This document shows, piece by piece, positions 18,390 through 26,238 of a stretch of DNA of 63,754 nt; position 1 is the stretch's first letter; each line of letters opens with the position of its first letter. A program made the translations under genes and the position numbers. Origin of the DNA: an uncultured Bacteroidia bacterium (lineage in GTDB: Bacteria; Bacteroidota; Bacteroidia; Bacteroidales; UBA932); assembly GCA_902778105.1 (NCBI GenBank), contig CACYWN010000020.1, positions 1 to 63,754 of the forward strand, in the 5' to 3' direction. A model generated the notes under the pieces. It was not told where the DNA came from and did not search any database. It saw nothing but the letters and a program-made list of their open reading frames with translations.

Positions 18390-18593
18390 ATGAAAAAGGT
18401 ATTTATGTCCGCCGCCGTCATCGCGCTGATGGTCGCTGCCGTCGCTTGCGGTAACAACAATTCCAAGAAGGCCGAAACCGAGGCTGAGGCCGCCGTCGAG
18501 GCTGCTGTCGAGGCTGTCGATTCCACCGTTGCCGCCGCTGCCGACACCGTCGCTGCCGCCGCTGAGGAAGTTGTCGAGACTGTCGCTGAGTAA
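18390..18593 (+). CDS. Small Ala/Val/Glu-rich lipoprotein
   Basis: 67 residues from the ATG at 18390, two codons after another ATG at 18384. It starts with a lipoprotein signal (MKKVFMSAAVIALMVAAVAC, lipobox AVAC), then GNNNSKK, and a low-complexity helix of Ala, Val and Glu (EAEAAVEAAVEAVDST, AAAEEVVETVAE) with roughly heptad-like spacing. It looks like a small envelope lipoprotein with an amphipathic rod, comparable in design only (not in sequence) to Lpp. A strong promoter in front and a strong terminator behind mark it as an independently and probably highly expressed gene. Function unknown. Confidence 0.8.
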   Translation: MKKVFMSAAVIALMVAAVACGNNNSKKAETEAEAAVEAAVEAVDSTVAAAADTVAAAAEEVVETVAE

Positions 18594-18619
18594 GGTTTAC
18601 TCCAGCAATCATTGCGATG

Positions 18620-18655
18620 AGATATTGTCCCAGGTTGGAACAATATCTTTTTTTT
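18620..18655 (+). terminator. Intrinsic terminator after the small lipoprotein
   Basis: AGATATTGT and ACAATATCT pair perfectly around a short loop with extra C/G pairs, followed by eight T. Confidence 0.85.
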
Positions 18656-18664
18656 GTATCTTCG
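18635..18664 (+). promoter_or_regulatory. Promoter of radA
   Basis: TTG at 18635-18637, 19 bases, then TATCTTCG at 18657-18664 (one mismatch). It overlaps the preceding terminator, and the radA ATG follows at 18686. Confidence 0.45.
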
Positions 18665-18685
18665 CGTTGACAAAAGGACTGGAAA

Positions 18686-20062
18686 ATGGCCGTGAAAGGA
18701 TCCGTTAAAGCGAAGACCGTCTGGTTCTGTTCGAACTGCGGCAACGAATACTCCAAGTGGATGGGCAAATGCCCCGCCTGCGGGGAATGGAATACGATGG
18801 TGGAGAAAGAAGTGGTCACCGGGAAGCGGCCTTTGTCCGCATCGGTGTCCGTTCCGGGTGCGGGGCGGAAGCCGATGCCCCTGAAGGAAGTCTCCACGAC
18901 GGCGGAAGACCGCGTGTCCCTCGGCAACGCCGAGGTGGACCGGCTCCTCGGCGGCGGCATCGTCAAGGGCTCCCTGGTGCTGATGGGCGGCGAACCCGGT
19001 ATCGGCAAATCGACCCTGTCCCTGCAGATCCCGCTTTCCTGCCCGAACCTCAAGGTCCTGTATGTCACGGGCGAGGAGAGCGTCAAGCAGGTGAAGATGC
19101 GGGCGGATCGCCTGGGCGGCGATGCCTCCAACTGTTTGATTTACAGTGAGACACTGATGGATAACATCCTCGCCGAGGCTGAGGAGACCGCCCCGGACCT
19201 GGTTATCGTGGACTCTGTCCAGACGATGTACAGCCAGAACGTGGAGTCCACCGCCGGCTCCGTCTCACAGGTGAAGGAAGTCGCCGCCTCGCTTCTCCGC
19301 TTCGCCAAAGGCAGCGGGATTCCCGTCATCCTCATCGGCCATATCACGAAGGAAGGGACCATCGCCGGTCCGAAGGTGCTGGAGCACATTGTCGATGTGG
19401 TCCTTCAGTTCGAGGGCGAGAACCGGGGCGCCTACCGGGTCCTCCGGAGCATCAAGAACCGTTTCGGCTCCACTTCCGAACTGGCGGTCTTCGAGATGAC
19501 CGGCGCCGGACTCCGGCAGGTGGCCAATCCCTCGGAACTGCTGATTCCCCAGCACGAAGCCGGCCTCAGCGGCACGGCCATCAGCGCCATGCTGGACGGC
19601 AACCGTCCCTTCATGTTCGAGGTGCAGGCGCTGGTCTCGTCGGCCGTGTACGGAACGGCGCAGCGCAGCGCGACGGGCTTCGACGTCCGCCGCCTGAACA
19701 TGCTTCTTGCCGTGCTGGAGCGCCGCGCCGGCTTCAAGCTCAGTCAGAAGGACGTGTTCTTGAATATGGCAGGCGGCCTGCGCATCACGGACCCTGCCTG
19801 CGACCTCGCCGTCGTCGTGGCCGTGCTGTCGTCCAATTTCGACTATGCGATTCCGGCTGATGTGTGCTTCGCCGGGGAAGTGGGCCTCAGCGGCGAGATC
19901 CGCCCCGTCTCCCAGGCCGAGCGCCGCGCCGTGGAAGCGGCCCGTCTGGGCTTCCGTCGCATCTTCGTTTCCTCCTACACCCGTTTCGACCGTAAACCCG
20001 AGGGCATCGAGGTAGTGAAGGTGTCCGATATTCCCGCCCTCGTAAAATCCCTGTTCCGATGA
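18686..20062 (+). CDS. radA: DNA repair protein RadA (Sms)
   Basis: 458 residues. N-terminal C4 zinc finger (Cys15, Cys18, Cys29, Cys32 in CSNCGNEYSKWMGKCPACGE), a RecA-like ATPase with Walker A GEPGIGKST, the RadA-specific KNRFGSTSELAVFEM motif, and a C-terminal Lon-like domain (AGGLRITDPACDLAVVVAVL). RadA is a helicase-like branch-migration factor in recombinational repair. Its stop overlaps the deformylase start by four bases (ATGA), so the two are cotranscribed. Confidence 0.97.
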   Translation: MAVKGSVKAKTVWFCSNCGNEYSKWMGKCPACGEWNTMVEKEVVTGKRPLSASVSVPGAGRKPMPLKEVSTTAEDRVSLGNAEVDRLLGGGIVKGSLVLMGGEPGIGKSTLSLQIPLSCPNLKVLYVTGEESVKQVKMRADRLGGDASNCLIYSETLMDNILAEAEETAPDLVIVDSVQTMYSQNVESTAGSVSQVKEVAASLLRFAKGSGIPVILIGHITKEGTIAGPKVLEHIVDVVLQFEGENRGAYRVLRSIKNRFGSTSELAVFEMTGAGLRQVANPSELLIPQHEAGLSGTAISAMLDGNRPFMFEVQALVSSAVYGTAQRSATGFDVRRLNMLLAVLERRAGFKLSQKDVFLNMAGGLRITDPACDLAVVVAVLSSNFDYAIPADVCFAGEVGLSGEIRPVSQAERRAVEAARLGFRRIFVSSYTRFDRKPEGIEVVKVSDIPALVKSLFR

Positions 20063-20739
20063 GCATGACGATGAGACAGATCAACCGGTACCTTTTCCCG
20101 ATCCTGATCGTGGCCGCGGTGTTCCTGGCCGTCAACCGCCCGAAAGCTTTCACGAAGGCGGAACGCCAGATCATCCGGGAGTCCGATTCGGTGATGTATG
20201 TGACGGTGCTTCCGGATGACAGCGCCGTCCTCCGCACCCCCTGCGTGGACCTGACCCCGGCCGAACTCAAGTCCAAGGAACTCAAGACCTTGATGGCCAA
20301 GATGCTGGCCACCGTACGTTCGCCGCAACACGACGGTGTGGGCATCGCCGCCCCGCAGGTGGGCATCGACAAGCGCGTCATCTGGGTGCAGCGGTTCGAC
20401 AAGGAGGGGAGTCCCTTCGAATGCTACCTGAATCCGCACCTGGACAGCCTGTTCGGGCCCATGGGCAAGGGGCCGGAAGGTTGCCTGTCCGTCCCGCCGA
20501 TGCGCGGACTCGTTCCTCGTTTCACCTCGGCCATCGTGTCTTATGTCCAGCCGGAAACGCTTGAACCCAAGTGCGATACCGTTACCGGATACACCGCGGT
20601 CATCTTCCAGCACGAGTGTGATCACCTGGACGGCATCCTCTATATTGACCGGGCCGACACGGTTTATGTTTCCCCCTCCTGGGAAGCAGAAAGGCGGGCA
20701 TATGACTATACCCGCCCCGAATGGTGGCCCCTCCCTTAG
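20059..20739 (+). CDS. def: Membrane-anchored peptide deformylase family protein
   Basis: 226 residues. All three deformylase motifs are present: GVGIAAPQVG, EGCLSVP (Cys metal ligand) and the HExxH-type QHECDHLDG. Unusually, the catalytic domain is preceded by an N-terminal hydrophobic helix (about residues 10-24, YLFPILIVAAVFLAV) and a linker, so the enzyme is either membrane-anchored or exported. Cytosolic housekeeping deformylases normally begin near the metal domain. It may be an additional paralogue rather than the essential one. It overlaps radA by four bases and converges with the radical SAM gene, overlapping its end by four bases. Confidence 0.85.
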   Translation: MSMTMRQINRYLFPILIVAAVFLAVNRPKAFTKAERQIIRESDSVMYVTVLPDDSAVLRTPCVDLTPAELKSKELKTLMAKMLATVRSPQHDGVGIAAPQVGIDKRVIWVQRFDKEGSPFECYLNPHLDSLFGPMGKGPEGCLSVPPMRGLVPRFTSAIVSYVQPETLEPKCDTVTGYTAVIFQHECDHLDGILYIDRADTVYVSPSWEAERRAYDYTRPEWWPLP

Positions 20740-21611
20740 CGGGAGTACAGCTTTCCTTGCCAGGTGTCCCGTTCAACGAGGCGCTGGTCCAACAAACGAG
20801 AGAATTCCGAGGCTTTGACTCCCCAGCCGGGAACGGCGAGAAAGCGGGGAGGAACGCTGGCTGCCAGGCGGCCGACGGCAAGGGTCGGCCGAAGGCGTTC
20901 CAGCAAATCTGCCAGCAGGTCCATATATTCAGGAAGCGTCCATCGGACAAAGTCTCCCGGCCGGCTAGCGTATTCGATCTCCATCGGCGTCCCTTTCAAC
21001 AGCTGCAATTGATGGAACTTGATACTGTCAAGGGGGAGAGCGTTGATCCGGGCGACGTCCTCCAATAACGTCTCCCGCGTTTCGCCCGGCAGTCCCAGGA
21101 TGAAATGCCCGCACACGGGGATTCCCCGTGTTGCCGTCTCCCGTACCGCCCATTCCGAGCAGGCGAAATCGTGTCCCCTCCGCACCCGCTTCAAAGTATC
21201 GTCCCGGCACGACTCGATACCATACTCTATCCGCGCGCAGCCGAGTGAGGCAATGTAGTCCAGTTTCTCCGCGTCCACGCAGTCCGGCCGGGTGCCGATG
21301 ACGATACCGGACACGGCCGGATGCGCCAGGGCTTCCCCATAGACCTCTTTCAGGTGTGCAATCGGTGCGAATGTATTGGAATAAGATTGGAAATAAGCCA
21401 GATACGGTCCTCCAGCCCGCCCCCGTGCGGCGTGGAACGCAATCCCTTCGTCAAGCTGTTGAGAAATGCTTTTGTCAGGAGTGCTGTAGGAAGGATGGAA
21501 TGCAGCATTGTCACAGAAGGTGCATCGGCCCGGGCACGAAAACCCCGCGTCCAGCACGAGCTTCTGTCCCGATTCCCGGGCTACCTGATATCTTTTCCCG
21601 TTCCACTCCAT
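20736..21611 (-). CDS. YhcC-type (TIGR01212) radical SAM protein
   Basis: 291 residues from the ATG at 21611; a longer open frame continues upstream but that part is antisense to the LytTR gene's coding end and not conserved-looking. The radical SAM cluster motif is CPGRCTFC (Cys26, Cys30, Cys33), followed by YFQSYSNTFAP, the SAM-binding region IGTRPDC, and EYGIES and FILGLPGE. This family is widespread and uncharacterised; a role in RNA or protein modification is often assumed. No functional clue comes from its neighbours. Confidence 0.9.
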   Translation of the reverse strand: MEWNGKRYQVARESGQKLVLDAGFSCPGRCTFCDNAAFHPSYSTPDKSISQQLDEGIAFHAARGRAGGPYLAYFQSYSNTFAPIAHLKEVYGEALAHPAVSGIVIGTRPDCVDAEKLDYIASLGCARIEYGIESCRDDTLKRVRRGHDFACSEWAVRETATRGIPVCGHFILGLPGETRETLLEDVARINALPLDSIKFHQLQLLKGTPMEIEYASRPGDFVRWTLPEYMDLLADLLERLRPTLAVGRLAASVPPRFLAVPGWGVKASEFSRLLDQRLVERDTWQGKLYSR

Positions 21612-21621
21612 CCGGAAAAAC

Positions 21622-22491
21622 TTATCCCTGCATCCGCATGGAAATGGGCTTGTGCGACAGGATCTCGAAGAAACGGGCTTTACTGGAATCGGAAAGCGGG
21701 AGCAGGTTGCCCGCAATGGAGACTTTTCCTCCCTTCAGCCCTTCGACTTTGTCGACATTGACCAGGAACGAGCGGTGGATCCGGCAGAACCGGTCGAAGG
21801 GAAGCTGTTTCTCCAGCGCCTTGAGGGTCATGAGCACCATCGGAGCCGACCCGTCCGCCAGGTGGATGACGATGTAGTCGCCGTCACTTTGCACATACAG
21901 GATATCGTCCAGGCGCAACTGCTTCTTTATCAGGTCGATTTTGACAGTGATGCTGTCCTGCTGCCCAGCCGGCCGTTTCAAGGCGTCCACCTGTCCCTTC
22001 AAATCCTGCACGTCGCGGACGAGCGTCCGGTTCTTCTTTTCTGCTTCGTGATAGTGGAACGCGGCGACACGCCACTCGTCCGACATGCCGACGGCCAGGG
22101 CGACAAATGTGGTGACCAGTTGAAGGATGGACATCATGACCAACTGGGAAAGGTTGACTCCAAACCCCAGATAGTCCTGGACGGTAAGTCCGTCCCCGAT
22201 TTCAAAGCGGTTGAAAACGGAATGCAGGAAATATTGAAGGCCCAGACCGACCAGGAAGACGGCTGTGCTGAGAAGCACATAGGCACCGATCCTGCCCTGG
22301 ACGAAGTAACGGTCAATGAGCAGACACCGTTGAACCAGATAGATGCCGGCATTGACCAGGACGATGCAGGCATAGAAGGCATATGCCCACCAGGGAAGGA
22401 CGATATGCCCCAGCATGAAAGGCAGCGTCGTGGGCAGGATGAGCAGCACCAGCAGGACGCAGAGGAATATGGTCAGCCGTTTGCGTGACAT
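21622..22491 (-). CDS. Membrane-bound LytTR-domain transcription regulator
   Basis: 289 residues from the ATG at 22491 (MSRKRLTIF). An upstream TTG at 22512 is rejected because it lies inside the -7 box. Four hydrophobic helices (about 5-30, 37-58, 68-92, 110-135) are followed by a coiled-coil (about 150-180) and a LytTR DNA-binding domain (about 190-280, with ILYVQSDGDYIVIHLADG and RFCRIHRSFLVNVDKV). There is no receiver domain, so the membrane part presumably senses the signal itself. It lies just downstream of the Omp85-like gene on the same strand and near a tandem operator at 23929-23959 of the kind LytTR proteins bind, making these two genes candidate targets. Confidence 0.9.
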   Translation of the reverse strand: MSRKRLTIFLCVLLVLLILPTTLPFMLGHIVLPWWAYAFYACIVLVNAGIYLVQRCLLIDRYFVQGRIGAYVLLSTAVFLVGLGLQYFLHSVFNRFEIGDGLTVQDYLGFGVNLSQLVMMSILQLVTTFVALAVGMSDEWRVAAFHYHEAEKKNRTLVRDVQDLKGQVDALKRPAGQQDSITVKIDLIKKQLRLDDILYVQSDGDYIVIHLADGSAPMVLMTLKALEKQLPFDRFCRIHRSFLVNVDKVEGLKGGKVSIAGNLLPLSDSSKARFFEILSHKPISMRMQG

Positions 22492-22509
22492 AGAGGATCC
22501 GTTATCACG

Positions 22510-22517
22510 CAAAGATA
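22510..22517 (-). promoter_or_regulatory. -7 box of the membrane LytTR gene
   Basis: Minus strand reads TATCTTTG, perfect, 18 bases before the chosen ATG at 22491; it decides against the upstream TTG start. Confidence 0.6.
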
Positions 22518-22522
22518 ATCAT

Positions 22523-23866
22523 TTAGAATGAAAAGCCCAGATTGATGTATACACCGAAGCTGCCGTCCTGCGGATCCAGCGGGCGTCCGAATTCGACCGC
22601 CGTGATGAAATTGTGGTTCATCGCAAACCAGAATCCGCCACCCACACTGCTGTGGAGCCGTTCGCGCGTGGCGATGTCCGGATCGAAAATGCTTCGAAAG
22701 GGACCGGCTGTCACTCCGTCCAGGGTTTTCCCTGCGGTAATGCTTCCCAGGGCGGTCTGCTGCTCCAGTTTATACGGCTGTATGGCGGCGCCGGCGTCGG
22801 CAAAACCCACCAGTCCGAGTTCGAAATTCTGCTTGAAAAGCCGGAAGCGTGCGAAACAAAGCCGCAGGTCTGCGGATGCCCAAGCTACGCCGTTGCCCGT
22901 GATGCGGCTGCCGAACGAACCGCGCATCGAGAAGGCGGGCAGGGCGTAAAACGGCAGTGAACCGGCCAGCAATCCCTTGTAACTCAACTGATACGCCAGC
23001 GTGATTCGGCCGGGCCAGAGCGGAAGGTAGTGCCGGAAATCCGCTGAGAGGAGCAGGGACTCCCGGGCTCCTTCTGAGATGCTGGCCCCGGCGGTGGCGG
23101 TCACCGTCGCAAAGAGTCCCCGGACGGGGTTGGGCTCGAAATCCCGGGTGTCATATACCAGGCCTCCCTTCAGTTCCGCCCGGTGTCCGTGCGTGTCAGC
23201 CTCCGGAATCAGTCCGTTCTCCACGTATTGGTGAAAAAGGGATTCATGTCCGTCGAAAGCTTTGAAGGAAACATCCGTGTAGTGCTGCCAGGAATAACTG
23301 AAACCGCCGATCCAGGTCAGCCCGTCCGCCAGGCGTCCCTGCAGGTCGAGGTTCGCACGAAGTTGGCGCTGGTGATCGGCATAGAAGGCAATCCCTTCCG
23401 TTCCATCCGCGGATTTGCGCATGTCCAGGTCGGCATGATAAGGCGAGACCGCACCGTTGAAACCATAGAAACCGCATAGCGGGTTGTCCATGAATTCCAG
23501 ACCCGCCGTCACGCGCATGCCGGGGATGAGGTACTTGGAATCATAATTCAGGGCCACCTGCTTGGCGCCGCGGGTATAATAGTTCACATTGACCGAAAAC
23601 TTGTGCCGGTAGTTGGGATAGACGCTGCCGTCACCATAGTCGAACACCTGCGCCATCGCCCCGACCATGAATCCGAAATCGTTGTTGTAATAGAATGCGG
23701 GCAGCACGCCGACACTCCAGCCCGATTTGGCGATCTCTTTCTTGAGAGGGACCGTGACCGGGTCGTTCCGGTCGCTTGAGGGGGAGGTCCTTTCGTTTTC
23801 GGCAAGGACGGGGGTGGAGAAGGAGACCAGGGCAAGAAGCAGGAGGACCGAAGGGATGTGTTTCAT
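22523..23866 (-). CDS. Omp85/BamA-TamA-like outer-membrane beta-barrel without POTRA domains
   Basis: 447 residues: signal peptide (MKHIPSVLLLLALVSFSTPV, cut near VLAEN), then a barrel ending in Phe (YINLGFSF). The D15/Omp85 hallmark YDTRDFEPNPVRGLF is present, as are glycine- and aromatic-rich alternating strands. There is no room for POTRA repeats between the signal peptide and the barrel, which sets it apart from BamA and TamA. Such short Omp85 relatives in Bacteroidota are uncharacterised, and an export or lipid-transfer role is conceivable. Its promoter (TACTTTTG, minus strand, 23892-23899) shares the intergenic region with the divergent GH43 lipoprotein. Confidence 0.85.
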   Translation of the reverse strand: MKHIPSVLLLLALVSFSTPVLAENERTSPSSDRNDPVTVPLKKEIAKSGWSVGVLPAFYYNNDFGFMVGAMAQVFDYGDGSVYPNYRHKFSVNVNYYTRGAKQVALNYDSKYLIPGMRVTAGLEFMDNPLCGFYGFNGAVSPYHADLDMRKSADGTEGIAFYADHQRQLRANLDLQGRLADGLTWIGGFSYSWQHYTDVSFKAFDGHESLFHQYVENGLIPEADTHGHRAELKGGLVYDTRDFEPNPVRGLFATVTATAGASISEGARESLLLSADFRHYLPLWPGRITLAYQLSYKGLLAGSLPFYALPAFSMRGSFGSRITGNGVAWASADLRLCFARFRLFKQNFELGLVGFADAGAAIQPYKLEQQTALGSITAGKTLDGVTAGPFRSIFDPDIATRERLHSSVGGGFWFAMNHNFITAVEFGRPLDPQDGSFGVYINLGFSF

Positions 23867-23891
23867 GGCATCGACGTGTTTGATTTCGCCA

Positions 23892-23899
23892 CAAAAGTA
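23892..23899 (-). promoter_or_regulatory. -7 box of the Omp85-like gene
   Basis: Minus strand TACTTTTG, a perfect TAnnTTTG, 25 bases before the ATG at 23866. The tandem operator starts about 30 bases further upstream. Confidence 0.55.
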
Positions 23900-23928
23900 C
23901 GCTTGCCCGCGTCATTTCAGGAAAATAA

Positions 23929-23959
23929 TCGGTGAACGGGCCGTTTTCTCGGTGAACGG
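23929..23959. promoter_or_regulatory. Tandem direct-repeat operator (GH43/Omp85 intergenic)
   Basis: TCGGTGAACGG occurs at 23929-23939 and again at 23949-23959, 20 bp apart, two helical turns. Both copies continue as GCCG or ACCG. The same motif, C[AG]G[CT]G[AT]ACGG, is duplicated 21 bp apart at 30931-30965 before the LytS-like kinase gene, at nearly the same distance from a -7 box. This fits the spacing known for LytTR regulator binding sites. Confidence 0.7.
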
Positions 23960-23981
23960 ACCGGATTTGAGGTAAATATGC

Positions 23982-23989
23982 TATCTTTG
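23982..23989 (+). promoter_or_regulatory. -7 box of the GH43 lipoprotein gene
   Basis: TATCTTTG, perfect, six bases before the ATG at 23996. No -33 box; the tandem operator ends 22 bases upstream, as expected for an activator-dependent promoter. Confidence 0.7.
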
Positions 23990-23995
23990 TTCCAG

Positions 23996-25813
23996 ATGCT
24001 ACGACTGAAACTTTTTTTCGCTGCCCTGATCATTTCTTTGCTGTCCGGTTGTTCCGGAGGGAAGGATACGGCCGGAGATCGTGTTTCCACCCTGGAACAG
24101 ACCGGCGGTTTGACTTCCTATACCCTGGGACCGGACGCGTCCCAAATTGAGGACATTTCTTTTACTGCCTCGGAGGGCTGGAAAAGCTACGTTTCATATA
24201 GAGGTGTCCTGGGATGGCTTTCTGTGGAGCCGTATGCCGGAAAGGATGCCGGCGCATATACTCTTACCGTCACGGTGGCCAGGAACAAGTCGTCAGAAGC
24301 CCGGAGTGCGACACTCATCATTCGATGTGGCAACGCCTCTGACCTGCAGATATCCATCGTTCAGGAAGGTGCTGAGCCAGAAGAGCCGGAAGAACCGGAA
24401 GAACCCGATGAGCCTGACGATCCGTCCAAGACCACCGTGGTGTCCTCCCTGAAACTGGGAACCGGCATGGCCAACCCCCTGCTGGACTTCCAGTTCTGCG
24501 CCGACCCTACCGCCATCGAATACGAAGGGCGTCTCTATGTGTACGGCACCAACGACCACCAGCAGTACGAGGAGGCCGAAAAGAACACCTATGAGAAAAT
24601 CAAGTCGCTGGTGATGATGTCCACGGACGACATGGTGAACTGGACTTACCATGGACTCATTCCGGTCGGTGAAATCGCCCCGTGGATCATCGCCTCCTGG
24701 GCCCCCAGCATCATCAGCGAGCCCCAGGCCGACGGCAGCACCCTCTTTTCCCTTTATTTCTCCAACAGTGGCTGGGGAACAGGCGTGATTCAATCCAAAT
24801 CCCCTGTAGGCCCATGGACTTCCCCCTTGAACACCAGCCTCATTGACGGAAACAACGAGATCGTCAAGGGCAGCGGCGCCATCTTCGACCCCGGTGCTGT
24901 GGTGGATGACAGCGGACAGGCATGGGTGGCCTTCGGCAGCGGCCAGGGCTGGATCGCCAAACTGAATCCGGACCTTTTCTCTCTGGCAGGGAAACCCGTT
25001 AAATTGCCCTCATCCTATCACTTCGAGGCCAATGAACTGAATTTCATCAACGGAACATACGTCTACACGTACAACAACGACTGGAGCGACCACTCCCCGT
25101 GGACTTGGGGCGGCACAAGGCCCACCATGTGCAGCATGAACTACTTCACCAGCAAAACGCCACTGGTTACGGACTCCTGGACTTACGGAGCCAACTATTT
25201 CAAGAACCCCGGCGAGAACGACATGGGCTATACCAACAACCACACACACCTGCACAAATACCAGGGCAAGTGGTATCTGTTCTACCAGACCAACCTGATG
25301 CAGTCCTGCCTGGGGTCCGATGGCGGATTCCGCAGTATCTACGTCGACGAAGTTGACGTGGACGAAGAGAATGTGGTCATCCATGAGTGTATTCCCACCA
25401 GGAAGGGCGGCAGGGCAGTCAAGGACTTGGACCCCTATGCCAAGCAGTCTGCGGCGACGTCTGCGGCAACACTGGGCATCATATTCAACGCCACCGATAC
25501 GCCCGGCCACATGACGGTTTCCCGCGGAACTCCGTGCAAGACGGCCAACAAGCCAAGGGCCGGCTTCATTGAAGTACGCAATGTGACGTTCACGGCCGGC
25601 GGGCAGACCCTTTCCTGCCGTATTAAAGGAAAGGGAAAGGTTTCTTTCCGTCTGGACAAGCAGGATGCTTCTGACTTTGCCTCTGTTTTTGGGGCCGGGA
25701 ATGAATGGACCGAACAGGAAGTATCCTGTACCCTGGAAGGCGGGACCCATACTCTTTATATCGTCCTTACCGGGAATGCAGAACTGGACACCTGGCAGGT
25801 CATCCATAGATAA
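23996..25813 (+). CDS. BACON-domain GH43-type glycoside hydrolase lipoprotein
   Basis: 605 residues from the ATG at 23996; an ATG six codons earlier lies upstream of the -7 box and cannot be used. Lipoprotein signal MLRLKLFFAALIISLLSGCS (lipobox LSGC). A BACON-like domain follows (about 30-125, with ARSATLIIRCGNASDLQISI), then an acidic Pro/Glu linker (EEPEEPEEPDEP), and a five-bladed propeller with the GH43 catalytic triad pattern: Asp in FCADPTAIEYEGRLYVYGTN, Asp in FDPGAVVDDSGQAWVAFG, Glu in HFEANELNFINGTYVYTY. A C-terminal CBM6-like beta domain completes it. It is a surface enzyme acting on plant or mucosal pentosans or galactans; the exact linkage is not readable. Confidence 0.87.
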   Translation: MLRLKLFFAALIISLLSGCSGGKDTAGDRVSTLEQTGGLTSYTLGPDASQIEDISFTASEGWKSYVSYRGVLGWLSVEPYAGKDAGAYTLTVTVARNKSSEARSATLIIRCGNASDLQISIVQEGAEPEEPEEPEEPDEPDDPSKTTVVSSLKLGTGMANPLLDFQFCADPTAIEYEGRLYVYGTNDHQQYEEAEKNTYEKIKSLVMMSTDDMVNWTYHGLIPVGEIAPWIIASWAPSIISEPQADGSTLFSLYFSNSGWGTGVIQSKSPVGPWTSPLNTSLIDGNNEIVKGSGAIFDPGAVVDDSGQAWVAFGSGQGWIAKLNPDLFSLAGKPVKLPSSYHFEANELNFINGTYVYTYNNDWSDHSPWTWGGTRPTMCSMNYFTSKTPLVTDSWTYGANYFKNPGENDMGYTNNHTHLHKYQGKWYLFYQTNLMQSCLGSDGGFRSIYVDEVDVDEENVVIHECIPTRKGGRAVKDLDPYAKQSAATSAATLGIIFNATDTPGHMTVSRGTPCKTANKPRAGFIEVRNVTFTAGGQTLSCRIKGKGKVSFRLDKQDASDFASVFGAGNEWTEQEVSCTLEGGTHTLYIVLTGNAELDTWQVIHR

Positions 25814-25836
25814 TAGTTTTTTTCAAGAATAATCCG

Positions 25837-25844
25837 TATCTTTG
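25837..25844 (+). promoter_or_regulatory. -7 box of the 94-residue gene
   Basis: TATCTTTG, perfect, 23 bases before the ATG at 25868. Confidence 0.6.
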
Positions 25845-25867
25845 ACCCGAATTAAAACAGAAAGACA

Positions 25868-26152
25868 ATGAATCTTCGTGACATCAAGAAAGACATCGAG
25901 TATGTGATCGGTGCATTTGTGGACGACTGCGCCCTGTTCCTCTCCGTCCATCCGGGCAAGAATGCCGACGGAATCGCGGACCTTATCGACGGTGCCGTGG
26001 ACCTGTACAATGAGCTCCGCGACAAGCTGGGCAAGCCGGAGGGCAGCAAGAAGGCCTACTACAACGACATCCGCAAGCAGCTTCTCGAGAAGACGGACGC
26101 CCTGTACGACCAGCTCAGCGAGGCAGTCAAGAAAGGCCTGTCGGAAGAATAG
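25868..26152 (+). CDS. Small conserved-type hypothetical protein, all-alpha
   Basis: 94 residues, no signal peptide or membrane helix. The sequence (MNLRDIKKDIEYVIGAFVDD, DGAVDLYNELRDKLG, LLEKTDALYDQLSEAVKKGL) predicts three or four helices and a cytosolic protein. I recognise it only as the type of small hypothetical protein common in Bacteroidales. It has its own promoter and a strong terminator, so it is monocistronic. No function is inferred. Confidence 0.8.
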   Translation: MNLRDIKKDIEYVIGAFVDDCALFLSVHPGKNADGIADLIDGAVDLYNELRDKLGKPEGSKKAYYNDIRKQLLEKTDALYDQLSEAVKKGLSEE

Positions 26153-26175
26153 GCATCGCCCCATACCCATGATAA

Positions 26176-26205
26176 AAGAGGCTCGGAGAAAACTCCGGGC
26201 CTCTT
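26176..26205 (+). terminator. Intrinsic terminator between convergent genes
   Basis: A 13-bp stem (AAGAGGCTCGGAG with CTCCGGGCCTCTT, one G-U pair) closed by AAAA, followed by CCTTT. It serves the 94-residue gene and, read backwards, could also stop the DUF2490 operon. Confidence 0.75.
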
Positions 26206-26238
26206 CCTTTGAAAAATGGTGGTTTAGGTTAAGTAGCG

